Program-made: the position numbers and the translations under genes
Part shown: in pieces, positions 5,345 through 11,747 of the stretch
Numbering within the stretch: position 1 is the first letter of the stretch
How the letters are laid out: every line of letters begins with the position of its first letter
The notes under the pieces: model-generated
The model's database searches: none
What the model was told of the DNA's origin: nothing
The model's input: the letters and a program-made list of their open reading frames with translations, nothing else
Source of the DNA: an uncultured Burkholderiaceae bacterium
Lineage (GTDB): Bacteria; Pseudomonadota; Gammaproteobacteria; Burkholderiales; Burkholderiaceae
Reading direction: 5' to 3'
DNA length: 11,747 nt
NCBI GenBank assembly: GCA_937871985.1
Contig: CALMPB010000289.1
Location: 1 to 11,747 of the forward strand

Positions 5345-5442
5345 GCCATGCGGGAGCATGGCGCAGGCGATAGCCTGCTGGGTGCAGGGTTACACCCTGC
5401 CGCACGCATTGCCAACGGCAATGCTAAAGTGCGCCCTTCTCT
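5345..5442 (+). other. oriT: Origin of transfer (oriT) with four tandem hairpins and nic-like core, copy 1
   Basis: Between the divergent relaxase and TraD-like genes lie four perfect inverted repeats in series: GCCATGC/GCATGGC (5345-5362), GCAGGC/GCCTGC (5363-5378), GCAGGGT/ACCCTGC (5384-5400) and GCATTGCC/GGCAATGC (5406-5424). Loops are 3-4 bases. The last is followed by TAAAGTGCGCCCTTCTC (5425-5441). That core matches, from memory, the RSF1010/R1162 nick region (TAA[A/G]TGCGCCCT), where an inverted repeat also sits just 5' of the core. Position beside a MOBQ relaxase gene supports the call. The exact cleaved bond is not assigned. Confidence 0.82.
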
Positions 5443-5497
5443 CACTATCGCTCGCTTGGGTTCCCGTGTATGCTTACCGCAAATCGGAGGTTTGGAA

Positions 5498-5758
5498 ATG
5501 GCTGCTCCAACACCAGAGGCAATCGAAAACGCCCGCCTTAAGGTCCAGCAGGCCAAGGCGCGATTACAGGCCTTGGAAGCCCGCGCCGCCACCCTCTCCC
5601 GCAAGGCCGATGCCCGCCGCAAGATCATCCTGGGCGGTCTGATCCTCGATGCCGCACGGACCGGCCACTGGCCCAGCGATCTGGCCGACCTCATGGATCG
5701 CATCAGCCGCGACCATGACCGCAGGGCCTTCGAGGGGTGGAGCCTCACCGATGACTGA
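5498..5758 (+). CDS. TraD/MobC-like mobilisation accessory protein, copy 1
   Basis: An 86-residue protein with an N-terminal coiled coil (about 6-38, rich in Ala, Arg, Glu, Gln), then RRKIILGGLILDAA (40-53), and a short helical C-terminus with WPSDLADLMDRI. This matches the general shape of the small TraD/MobC-like proteins encoded divergently from Ti-type and MOBQ relaxases, which help the relaxase bind or melt oriT. An excellent Shine-Dalgarno, GGAGG (5486-5490), precedes the ATG by 7 bases and settles the start. Its stop overlaps the start of the next gene (ATGACTGA), so the two are coupled. Family assignment is by resemblance and context. Confidence 0.72.
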   Translation: MAAPTPEAIENARLKVQQAKARLQALEARAATLSRKADARRKIILGGLILDAARTGHWPSDLADLMDRISRDHDRRAFEGWSLTDD

Positions 5759-6209
5759 CCGTTTCGACCCTGCCGAGTTCGATCCCCCGGCCCCCTCCCC
5801 CACCAGCACCCCCGGAGACGATTACCGCCTCCTCCTCGATGCCATGCGCCAGGCCGGGGCCGAAGGTGTCGCCCAGCCCATCGCTGCCCTGGTCAAACGT
5901 CTTGAGGAAGATGCCCGCGATCGGGCCCGCGCCGCTGACCAAGCGCTGGCCGATCGCAACAAGCTCCACGCCGCCGCTCATCGCCTCGCCACAGCAAGCG
6001 ATGGGCTGACGCTGGACCGCCTCAAGGAATGGCTGGCCGCCGGTCTGATCTCGGTGGCGATCATCCTCGTTGCAGCCTGGGCCTGGCGCTGGGCACAGGA
6101 ACCCAAAATCGAGACACACGCCTATGGCTGCTCTACGGGCTGGGACGCCAAAAAGGCCATCTGCAAGGGCAAATGGGTGCCCCTCGTTGAAACCCCCGCA
6201 GGACAGTGA
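5751..6209 (+). CDS. DUF6118-like membrane protein of the mobilisation operon, intact copy
   Basis: A 152-residue protein spanning the junction of the two plasmid units; it is the only unbroken copy in the window. It has a Pro-rich acidic N-terminus (1-24), a helical charged region (about 28-80), one membrane span (about 97-116, LISVAIILVAAWAWRWA) and a short C-terminal domain with cysteines at 127 and 138 that may be paired outside the cytoplasm. It resembles DUF6118 proteins often found with sphingomonad relaxase and TraD genes. Function is unknown; linking the relaxosome to the membrane or to the helper's coupling protein is a reasonable guess. The ATG at 5751 overlaps the upstream stop by 8 bases. 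Other in-frame starts upstream lie inside the TraD-like gene. Confidence 0.75.
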   Translation: MTDRFDPAEFDPPAPSPTSTPGDDYRLLLDAMRQAGAEGVAQPIAALVKRLEEDARDRARAADQALADRNKLHAAAHRLATASDGLTLDRLKEWLAAGLISVAIILVAAWAWRWAQEPKIETHAYGCSTGWDAKKAICKGKWVPLVETPAGQ

Positions 6210-6430
6210 AGAAGCATTCGGCGGAGAGGTCTTGCAAAACACCTGCTAAAATCGCCTCCTGTGCCCGTCAGGGTACGCCAAGCCTTTCGGACACACGGAA
6301 CTAGCCCAAAGCACTGACATGCGCCCTACGAGGCTGGAATCGCCACCTACACCCCCTGCCAAGCCTTTGCGACCTTGCAGCAGGAGCAACGTGGAAGGGA
6401 GAGAGCATTCCTCCCCACCATCACCAACGC

Positions 6431-6449
6431 GCGCCGCGACTAGCGGCGC
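6431..6449 (+). terminator. GC-rich hairpin after DUF6118, copy 2
   Basis: 7-base perfect stem with a 5-base loop, 222 bases downstream of the intact DUF6118 stop. Here it could end a full-length mobilisation transcript, unlike the first copy where the IS separates it from the operon promoter. Confidence 0.35.
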
Positions 6450-6472
6450 TCAATCTTCTGAGTGTCTCGCGT

Positions 6473-6532
6473 AGTGTCCTAGTGTCGGGTGTCGAGTGTT
6501 AGTGTTCCACTACCACCCGACACTAGGACACT
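6473..6532. repeat. Perfect 19-bp inverted repeat beside the iterons, copy 2
   Basis: Arms 6473-6491 and 6514-6532, unchanged from the first copy including the nested TAGTG/CACTA stem in the loop. Confidence 0.85.
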
Positions 6533-6548
6533 GACACTATGGGGCCAT

Positions 6549-6680
6549 AAAGCTAGGGATCGGAGGGTATAAAGCTAGGGATCGGAGGGTATAAAGCTAG
6601 GGGTCGGAGGGTTTGAGACTAGGGGTCGGAGGGTATCGAACTAGGGATCGGAGGGTTTGAGACTAGGGATCGGAGGGTTT
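6549..6680 (+). repeat. Six 22-bp iterons, copy 2
   Basis: Repeats start at 6549, 6571, 6593, 6615, 6637 and 6659. The molecule thus carries twelve iterons in two arrays 5,818 bases apart, which for Rep-mediated copy control counts as two origins on one molecule. Confidence 0.93.
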
Positions 6681-6711
6681 GAACACGCCCACAGCCATCC
6701 CGGGCCATCTC

Positions 6712-6748
6712 TTGAGACTAGGATTTGACAAACTAGAAGCCTAGCTTA
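6712..6748 (+). promoter_or_regulatory. Putative rep promoter/operator, copy 2
   Basis: Inverted half-iterons at 6712-6722 and 6740-6747 around TTGACA (6725-6730), upstream of the second rep gene. Confidence 0.6.
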
Positions 6749-6760
6749 ATCCTCTTTTCC

Positions 6761-7645
6761 GTGGATCAGATTACCGTCCCTTCAGCGATCATATCGCCCA
6801 GCTCCGAAGCCCCCCTTTCTCCGGGGATGGTGTCGGTCATCTGGGAGCTTGCCCATTGCCTTGATCTGGCTCGCATCGACCCTGCGCGTGATGAGACGGT
6901 CGAGATGGTCATCCCGACCCAAAAGCTCCGCGGCCCTGATGGGCGTTCGGACAACATCAACCTCAAGCAATGGCTCGACCGGCTGACCGGCTTGAAGCTG
7001 CAAGGGGACTATCGCGGCGAGCCCTGGGCAGCAGTGATGCTTGCCCAATACGAGTTCAAAAAGAACGGCAGCCTGGTCCGCCTCATCCTGCCCCCCGCTG
7101 CGGTGAAGGCGCTGCGCTCGTCTGGCACCTTTGCCAAGATTGAGGCCGCCGCCGCCCACCAGTTGCCGGGTCATGCCCGCCGCCTTTATGCGCTGCTGGC
7201 CGACAAGAAACGGCTCGGAAACCCCCAATGGACCTTTGAACTCAACGAGTTGCGCGCGCTGATGGGGGTTGAAAAAACCCGTAGTTACGCCCGGTGGGGC
7301 AACTTCAAGGATTGGGTGCTGACGCCCGCGATTGCCGGGATCAATGATTATGGCACCGTCACCGTCACCATGGAGCCGGTGAAACAGGGGCGCACGGTCC
7401 ACTCTGTGAAATTCTCATGGGCATGGAAGTCCTTGGACGATGCCCGCGTGACCGACGAAGAAAACGAGCGCCACAGCACCGCCAGGCGCAAGGATGCGCC
7501 AGAAAGTCCCGATGCTCCGCCCCTGGTCGAAGCCCAGCCCGACCCGGTCGTGCGCGAAGGCATGACACAACTGCTGGACACGCTGGCGAACAACCTGCGC
7601 GTGCCTGCGGAGCAGCCTACAGGCGTAGAATCCGACAACGGATAA
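6761..7645 (+). CDS. Rep_3-family plasmid replication initiator, copy 2
   Basis: Identical 294-residue protein to that at 943-1827, with the same GTG start and the same winged-helix patterns. Its own iteron array lies 81 bases upstream. Both rep genes look functional, so gene dosage per molecule is doubled. Confidence 0.88.
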   Translation: MDQITVPSAIISPSSEAPLSPGMVSVIWELAHCLDLARIDPARDETVEMVIPTQKLRGPDGRSDNINLKQWLDRLTGLKLQGDYRGEPWAAVMLAQYEFKKNGSLVRLILPPAAVKALRSSGTFAKIEAAAAHQLPGHARRLYALLADKKRLGNPQWTFELNELRALMGVEKTRSYARWGNFKDWVLTPAIAGINDYGTVTVTMEPVKQGRTVHSVKFSWAWKSLDDARVTDEENERHSTARRKDAPESPDAPPLVEAQPDPVVREGMTQLLDTLANNLRVPAEQPTGVESDNG

Positions 7646-7668
7646 GATTGCTGCGGCTGGGGTTTCGG

Positions 7669-7708
7669 GATACCTGCGCAACGGGGTATCGGTTCCCGGT
7701 TGGAAACG
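7669..7708 (+). promoter_or_regulatory. Possible operator between rep and the HTH gene, copy 2
   Basis: GATACC (7669-7674), GGTATC (7685-7690) and CCGGTTGGAAACG (7696-7708), with the second 13-mer at 7904-7916 inside the gene. Confidence 0.35.
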
Positions 7709-7721
7709 TGGGGTAGAAACA

Positions 7722-8156
7722 ATGGCAACCGTCTCGATGACAAAAGGCGCTGAACTGGCTGGCGTCAGCAAAGGCACCGTCTCGAAAGCCATAAAATCTG
7801 GACGCCTAAGCTACACGGAAAAAACCGACAATGGCTATCTCATCGACACGGCAGAGCTGTTCAGGGTGTTTCCCCCAAAGAAACCCGAAACCGTTGATGA
7901 TTTCCGGTTGGAAACGGGTGACGGCAACCCTGGAAACCCGGATAATTCAACGGGTTTGCATCGGGAAATTCAACTGTTGCGTGAACAGCTACAGGACCGC
8001 GATGGCGTCGTCGCGGATTTGCGCCACCGGCTCGACAAATCGGAAGAAGAGCGGCGTGAAGCACAGGCTCGTGTGATCGGTTTGCTGACCGGGCCAGAAC
8101 CATCGGAAACCAAGCGCGGCTTCTTCAGCCGCCTGTTCGGTCGCTCGGAAGACTAA
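7722..8156 (+). CDS. Helix-turn-helix/coiled-coil accessory replication protein, copy 2
   Basis: Identical 144-residue protein to that at 1904-2338: N-terminal MerR-like helix-turn-helix, central coiled coil and GFFSRLFGR tail. It follows the second rep gene by 76 bases and precedes the second DUF4160-DUF2442 pair by 48. Confidence 0.75.
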   Translation: MATVSMTKGAELAGVSKGTVSKAIKSGRLSYTEKTDNGYLIDTAELFRVFPPKKPETVDDFRLETGDGNPGNPDNSTGLHREIQLLREQLQDRDGVVADLRHRLDKSEEERREAQARVIGLLTGPEPSETKRGFFSRLFGRSED

Positions 8157-8173
8157 TCTTCAACTTCCGATTG

Positions 8174-8197
8174 AATAACCCATCATGATAGGTTATT
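8174..8197. promoter_or_regulatory. 24-bp palindromic operator candidate before DUF4160, copy 2
   Basis: AATAACC (8174-8180), core ATCATGAT (8182-8189) and GGTTATT (8191-8197), 7 bases before the DUF4160 start at 8205. Confidence 0.55.
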
Positions 8198-8204
8198 TTC
8201 AGCA

Positions 8205-8444
8205 ATGGTTACCGTCTATCGCGCCCATGGCCTGCGGGTTGTCATCTTTACCGATGACCATGAACCCGCTCATGTCCACGTTTTCGGTGACGGCGAAGCC
8301 AAGATCAATCTGGCAGGCGCGGAAGGAGCGCCCGAATTGCTCTCGGCTGTCGGCATGACCCGCGCCGATCTTCGGCGCGCCATGCAGATCGTGAAAGAGC
8401 AGCAAGCCATGCTGCTGGAACGGTGGAGCGAAATTCATGGTTGA
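8205..8444 (+). CDS. DUF4160-family protein, copy 2
   Basis: Identical 79-residue protein to that at 2387-2626, with DDHEPAHVHVFG at residues 17-28. It overlaps the following DUF2442 gene by 8 bases. Confidence 0.8.
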   Translation: MVTVYRAHGLRVVIFTDDHEPAHVHVFGDGEAKINLAGAEGAPELLSAVGMTRADLRRAMQIVKEQQAMLLERWSEIHG

Positions 8445-8838
8445 GATCACCGACGCCCAAATTGATGCCGCCCTGGAGCGGGGCAAGCTGGCTCTGGAAA
8501 CCGAACCACGGGCGGCCACGGCCCGCTATGATCGCCAGCTTGATCGCGTGATCGTGGATCTGACCAATGGCTGCACCTTCGCTTTCCCTCCCCGGATTGC
8601 CCAAGGTCTGGAAGCAGCCAGCGCCGATCAGCTCGCCGAGGTCGAAATTCTCGGCCTGGGATATGGGCTGCACTGGGAAGGACTGGATGTTGACCTGTCG
8701 CTTCCCGGCCTGATGGCCGGTATCCTCGGCACCAAGGCATATATGGCCCGCCGCGCGGGCCAGGCCACATCGCAAGCAAAAGCAGCTGCGGCACGAGCAA
8801 ACGGCGCAAAGGGTGGACGTCCGCGTAAAACGGCCTAG
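8437..8838 (+). CDS. DUF2442-family protein, copy 2
   Basis: Identical 133-residue protein to that at 2619-3020, including the AT-hook-like GRPRK tail. With the first copy it means any addiction effect of the pair is encoded twice on this molecule. Confidence 0.8.
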   Translation: MVEITDAQIDAALERGKLALETEPRAATARYDRQLDRVIVDLTNGCTFAFPPRIAQGLEAASADQLAEVEILGLGYGLHWEGLDVDLSLPGLMAGILGTKAYMARRAGQATSQAKAAAARANGAKGGRPRKTA

Positions 8839-8853
8839 CCTGCCGCTTCGCAA

Positions 8854-8871
8854 ACTTGCGCCGGCGCAAGT
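8854..8871. repeat. 18-bp perfect palindrome in convergent intergenic space, copy 2
   Basis: Same self-complementary 18-mer as at 3036-3053, 16 bases after the second DUF2442 stop. Confidence 0.6.
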
Positions 8872-8872
8872 G

Positions 8873-8910
8873 AAAATGCGTGGATCGGCAGTTTCCGCCG
8901 ACCCCACGCA
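8873..8910 (-). terminator. Rho-independent terminator of the lipoprotein-EcsC operon, copy 2
   Basis: Stem of GCGTGG/CCACGC and CGGC/GCCG followed on the minus strand by TTTT (8876-8873), immediately behind the second EcsC gene. Confidence 0.7.
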
Positions 8911-8916
8911 AGAGCG

Positions 8917-9603
8917 TCAGACTGTGCCTACGGCGTTGGCTTGCAACTGCCAGCGATCAAAATAATCCGATTTGTAGTCAGCTAGCATCTTTTTAGTCAT
9001 TGATTTGGCAAACATGTAATTCACCCCGCCGCCAACGATCCCGCCAACGAATGGGATAAGCTTGCCCGCCTGTGTCTTGGTCAATTTTACGCCCAGAATT
9101 TTGGCAATTTCCATAACAAGGCGGATAACCGGTGTTGATGCCGGACCACGCTTAGCAAGGTTTTCGGTCGCCGCTTTTGTGACGATGGCGCGAATCCCTG
9201 CTTGAGCTGTCGCATCGAGGCCAAGAGCGGCCATGAAGATCGTCTGGGCACGGTCGTTATGCAGTTCGTTATCCGGATCGAACCCATTGAGAAGCGCGAG
9301 CTTCTGATTGAGCCGATAAAGCTGCGCTGCCATATTGGCAATATCAGCACCAGCCAGCACAACTGTAGTCGTGACGCCACCGACCCCGCTGGTAAAACCA
9401 CTCGCTGCACAAAGCGTGGCTGTCATCCCGGCATATTTTCCAGAAAGCCGCTCGATGTGCGCATAATTGTGCGCCTGACGAACAAAATCAGCAGCTTCTG
9501 AAACATCCATCCCCATATCTTTAGCATCTTTGACGACGCTAGCCGGATCAACGTTGAGGACAATATCTTTGATTTTTTCGATGATGGTCAATTCGTTCGA
9601 CAT
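8917..9603 (-). CDS. EcsC-family protein, copy 2
   Basis: Identical 228-residue protein to that at 3099-3785, with the KLIPFVGGIVGGGVNYMF signature at 181-198. Start ATG at 9603, 14 bases after the lipoprotein stop; the TTG at 9633 is rejected as start for the same overlap reason. Confidence 0.82.
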   Translation of the reverse strand: MSNELTIIEKIKDIVLNVDPASVVKDAKDMGMDVSEAADFVRQAHNYAHIERLSGKYAGMTATLCAASGFTSGVGGVTTTVVLAGADIANMAAQLYRLNQKLALLNGFDPDNELHNDRAQTIFMAALGLDATAQAGIRAIVTKAATENLAKRGPASTPVIRLVMEIAKILGVKLTKTQAGKLIPFVGGIVGGGVNYMFAKSMTKKMLADYKSDYFDRWQLQANAVGTV

Positions 9604-9617
9604 TGCTACTACCGCTC

Positions 9618-10070
9618 TTATTTTTGAGTGCAAAGATAAGGTATATTATCAAAAAGCAGACCAGGTGATTTAGGGGACTTAACATTTAGAACCGCAGAAT
9701 GGTCGCCAAGAGGGCCATCATTGAAATCATATTCTGTATCGTTGAGATTCACAGTTCCTTGAGCCCCGTCATAAGCTCCGCCATGTACACTGTACGAACC
9801 AGCCTCGCTCGATCCATCAGGTGAAGGCGAGAACTGATCCATCACAATCGTCATTTCGCGGTGATCTGTAAGATCATAGGCGCACGCAAACGATTTCGCG
9901 CTACTACTAGTTGAGGCTGGCAATGGATTCGGCGATGGTGCTGCAGTTATATTGCTCGCGGTGGGTTCACTCGAAGCAACGGACGAGGATTGTTGGCTAT
10001 CGGGCTGACCTTGATGGCAAGCCGCAATAAGTGCGATCAATGCCGGTGCGAGATATTTTTTGTAGTTCAT
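9618..10070 (-). CDS. Small exported lipoprotein of unknown function, copy 2
   Basis: Identical 150-residue protein to that at 3800-4252: lipobox cysteine at 18, Ser/Pro/Thr-rich tether and a two-cysteine C-terminal domain. It lies 98 bases downstream of the second relaxase gene. Confidence 0.75.
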   Translation of the reverse strand: MNYKKYLAPALIALIAACHQGQPDSQQSSSVASSEPTASNITAAPSPNPLPASTSSSAKSFACAYDLTDHREMTIVMDQFSPSPDGSSEAGSYSVHGGAYDGAQGTVNLNDTEYDFNDGPLGDHSAVLNVKSPKSPGLLFDNIPYLCTQK

Positions 10071-10168
10071 AGTCAAAACCGTCCCCTATTTAATTTTTTG
10101 TACGAAAACGCTACATTGGGCAGAGTTCAAGCAAGAACCCTGTTATGTTATTTAAAATGCGCGGTAGC

Positions 10169-11146
10169 CTACCGGCTCAGTCCCCTGTCATGCGATTTTC
10201 TGATGTCGCGTTGTAGCTCAATCTCTCTCTGACGCTCCTGCTCGCGCTCGATGGCGCGCTGGCGGTCCCGCTCCTGTTGCTGATCGACGCCAAGGGCGCG
10301 GTTGAGCGTGCTGGCCAGTTCGTGGAACTTGTCCCGCATCTGCGCGCCATGCTCCCGCAACCATTGGCCGCCCCGCTCAATGTATTGCCGCAGACCCTGG
10401 CGCTCATGCACCTCGGTATTGTGCTGGGCGACCTTGGTGACAGGCTGATACTCGCGGCCCTCACGCTGGGCGATCTGCTTCGCCTTGCGCTCCATGGCTG
10501 TGACCGCTGGCCCCTGCTTTAGCTCCGGCTCCGCCTCGATCCCCTGCGCTTTCAGCGTCCGGTGATCCACCCGTTCGACATGCCCGGCCTGCTCCAGGGC
10601 GATGTTCTGCATATTGGCCCACCGCTGCCGCAACTGCTCCACCTCGACCGAGGCCGTTGCCTTCACGTCCAGTTCGCGGGTTTTCGCACCCATGCCCTCC
10701 GGGCCGATACGACGGGTCGTCGCCAACAGATGGGCATGGTGATTGCGGTGGTCCCCCTCCCTCCCTGGGAGATGGATCGCAACGTCCACCGCCACCCCGT
10801 AGCGGTTGCTGATCTCGCGGGCGAAGCCCAGGGCGAGGTCGCGCCGCTGCCCCGCGTCCAGTTCGGCGGGCAGCGCGATTTCATATTCCCGCGCGACTTT
10901 GGCGTCCTTGCGCCGCTCGGCCGCCTCGGCTGCATTCCACAGCGCGGCCCGATCTCGTGCCCAGGCTGGCACATCATCAGGTGCCACGATCTCCTGATGC
11001 TCGACGCCTTGCTTGCGGGTGTAATCATGGACGAGGCCGGTGCGCTCGTCCTCGATTTCGACGCCCGCGCGATACGCCGCCGCCGCTGTCGCACTGCGAC
11101 CGGCGCCACGGCTGATCGCCTTTACCGCAAGATGGAAGCTCGCCAT
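10169..11146 (-). CDS. mobA: MobA/MobL-family (MOBQ) relaxase, copy 2
   Basis: Identical 325-residue relaxase to that at 4351-5328, with Tyr25 and the His 133/136/137/139 cluster. A long open frame extends upstream to 11707 through the oriT and the opposite-strand TraD-like gene and even into the IS end. It has no family-like sequence before MASFHL and is not taken as coding. Confidence 0.92.
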   Translation of the reverse strand: MASFHLAVKAISRGAGRSATAAAAYRAGVEIEDERTGLVHDYTRKQGVEHQEIVAPDDVPAWARDRAALWNAAEAAERRKDAKVAREYEIALPAELDAGQRRDLALGFAREISNRYGVAVDVAIHLPGREGDHRNHHAHLLATTRRIGPEGMGAKTRELDVKATASVEVEQLRQRWANMQNIALEQAGHVERVDHRTLKAQGIEAEPELKQGPAVTAMERKAKQIAQREGREYQPVTKVAQHNTEVHERQGLRQYIERGGQWLREHGAQMRDKFHELASTLNRALGVDQQQERDRQRAIEREQERQREIELQRDIRKSHDRGLSR

Positions 11147-11162
11147 CGCCGCGCCTTTCTTT

Positions 11163-11260
11163 GCCATGCGGGAGCATGGCGCAGGCGATAGCCTGCTGGG
11201 TGCAGGGTTACACCCTGCCGCACGCATTGCCAACGGCAATGCTAAAGTGCGCCCTTCTCT
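11163..11260 (+). other. oriT: Origin of transfer (oriT), copy 2
   Basis: Four hairpins at 11163-11180, 11181-11196, 11202-11218 and 11224-11242, then the nic-like core at 11243-11259. It is in the same orientation as the first oriT, so the two are direct repeats one plasmid length apart. Confidence 0.82.
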
Positions 11261-11315
11261 CACTATCGCTCGCTTGGGTTCCCGTGTATGCTTACCGCAA
11301 ATCGGAGGTTTGGAA

Positions 11316-11576
11316 ATGGCTGCTCCAACACCAGAGGCAATCGAAAACGCCCGCCTTAAGGTCCAGCAGGCCAAGGCGCGATTACAGGCCTTGGAAGCCC
11401 GCGCCGCCACCCTCTCCCGCAAGGCCGATGCCCGCCGCAAGATCATCCTGGGCGGTCTGATCCTCGATGCCGCACGGACCGGCCACTGGCCCAGCGATCT
11501 GGCCGACCTCATGGATCGCATCAGCCGCGACCATGACCGCAGGGCCTTCGAGGGGTGGAGCCTCACCGATGACTGA
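11316..11576 (+). CDS. TraD/MobC-like mobilisation accessory protein, copy 2
   Basis: Identical 86-residue protein to that at 5498-5758 with the same GGAGG ribosome-binding site. Here it is coupled to the truncated DUF6118 gene, so this operon copy should yield the TraD-like protein but not the full membrane protein. Confidence 0.72.
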   Translation: MAAPTPEAIENARLKVQQAKARLQALEARAATLSRKADARRKIILGGLILDAARTGHWPSDLADLMDRISRDHDRRAFEGWSLTDD

Positions 11577-11694
11577 CCGTTTCGACCCTGCCGAGTTCGA
11601 TCCCCCGGCCCCCTCCCCCACCAGCACCCCCGGAGACGATTACCGCCTCCTCCTCGATGCCATGCGCCAGGCCGGGGCCGAAGGTGTCGCCCAG
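11569..11694 (+). pseudogene. 5' fragment of DUF6118-like gene, interrupted by IS
   Basis: Codons 1-42 of the membrane protein gene, ending in the duplicated target GCCCAG. Reading continues into the IS end for 14 more residues to a stop at 11737-11739, giving at most a 56-residue product without the membrane span. The remainder of the gene is at 53-391. Confidence 0.88.
11689..11694. repeat. 6-bp target site duplication, right copy
   Basis: GCCCAG immediately before the TG that opens the IS at 11695; it matches 53-58 and the uninterrupted site at 5871-5876. Confidence 0.8.
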
Positions 11695-11747
11695 TGCACA
11701 GCGACATCGCAGTTGAAGGGTCAGCGACATCGTAGATGACGTGTGGG
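11695..11747. mobile_element. Other terminus of the IS21-like insertion sequence (partial)
   Basis: Starts with TG and carries CAGCGACATCG twice (11699-11709 and 11722-11732), the second copy 23 bases after the first. It matches the reverse complement of 1-52 position for position at about 37 of 52 bases. The element runs on beyond the window; no transposase coding can be judged from 53 bases. Confidence 0.75.

Larger units (their letters stand above)
53..5870. repeat. Plasmid unit, copy 1 (5,818 bp)
   Basis: First of two direct tandem copies of a complete small plasmid. Offset alignment with the second copy gives a constant shift of 5,818 bases with no indels, and all translated genes are identical. 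Homology starts exactly at 53; base 52 differs from base 5870. The unit contains one origin, one rep gene, one oriT and one mobilisation block, as expected for a monomeric plasmid opened at the IS insertion point. Confidence 0.95.
6210..6760. other. Replication origin region, copy 2 (no genes)
   Basis: Same content as the region before the first rep gene, but here downstream of the intact DUF6118 gene rather than the split one. The hairpin, word cluster, iterons and promoter sites are listed separately. Confidence 0.8.
5871..11688. repeat. Plasmid unit, copy 2 (5,818 bp)
   Basis: Second direct copy, joined to the first without any linker at 5870/5871. The continuous reading frame of the DUF6118-like gene across this junction (5751-6209) shows the natural circular plasmid sequence. 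Homology continues 6 bases beyond the unit (11689-11694), the duplicated target GCCCAG, and stops where the IS begins. Confidence 0.95.

Noticed and set aside
4744..5373. 209-codon plus-strand frame opposite the relaxase (also 10562-11191)
   Set aside because: It is a shadow of the GC-rich relaxase gene; no domain pattern, no ribosome-binding site, and the minus-strand gene explains the region.
53..11688. Chromosomal tandem gene amplification
   Set aside because: The repeated unit is a complete replicon with origin, rep and oriT and closes on itself through an intact gene at 5751-6209, so a plasmid dimer is the better explanation.
10169..11707. A 512-codon open frame (465 codons in the first copy) as a long relaxase
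   Set aside because: The extra upstream sequence runs antisense through the TraD-like gene and oriT, has no family-like content and differs in length only because of the IS. Family members start at MASFHL, with an AAAGG upstream.

Overview
The window is a small mobilisable plasmid present as two head-to-tail copies. Every gene and motif I compared in the first copy recurs 5,818 bases later with no difference seen. One unit runs 53-5870 and the next 5871-11688. The outermost 52-53 bases on each side (1-52 and 11695-11747) belong to neither copy. They are the two ends of one insertion sequence, inverted relative to each other, opening with TG and closing with CA, and flanked by the same six bases GCCCAG. 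The distance between those ends (11,642 bases) is exactly two plasmid units plus one 6-base target duplication. The simplest reading is a circular plasmid dimer carrying one IS21-like insertion, with the body of the IS lying outside the window. A plasmid dimer caught in an IS-mediated cointegrate would look the same from here.

Each 5.8-kb unit carries nine genes. A replication block comes first: an origin region with a large hairpin and six 22-base iterons, a Rep_3-type initiator gene, and a helix-turn-helix/coiled-coil protein. A DUF4160-DUF2442 gene pair follows, overlapping by 8 bases and preceded by a 24-base palindrome; it is a plausible toxin-antitoxin-like module. Convergent to these is a low-GC operon of a small lipoprotein and an EcsC-family protein, ending in a hairpin terminator. 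The mobilisation block closes the unit: a MobA/MobL (MOBQ) relaxase on the minus strand and, reading the other way from a shared oriT, a small TraD/MobC-like protein overlapping a DUF6118-like membrane protein. The oriT holds four perfect hairpins in a row and then a core resembling the RSF1010/R1162 nick site.

The IS lies in codons 41-42 of one DUF6118 gene, so that gene is split across the two window edges. The copy at 5751-6209 is intact. All other genes are present twice.

The gene types, the high GC of the backbone (70% in a counted 60-base sample of the relaxase gene) and the codon use suggest an alphaproteobacterium, most likely a sphingomonad. That is a judgement from protein-family resemblance, not a search result. 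The low-GC lipoprotein/EcsC operon (42% in a counted 60-base sample) looks like acquired cargo. No CRISPR array, rRNA, tRNA, antibiotic-resistance gene, resolvase or ParA-type partition gene was seen.
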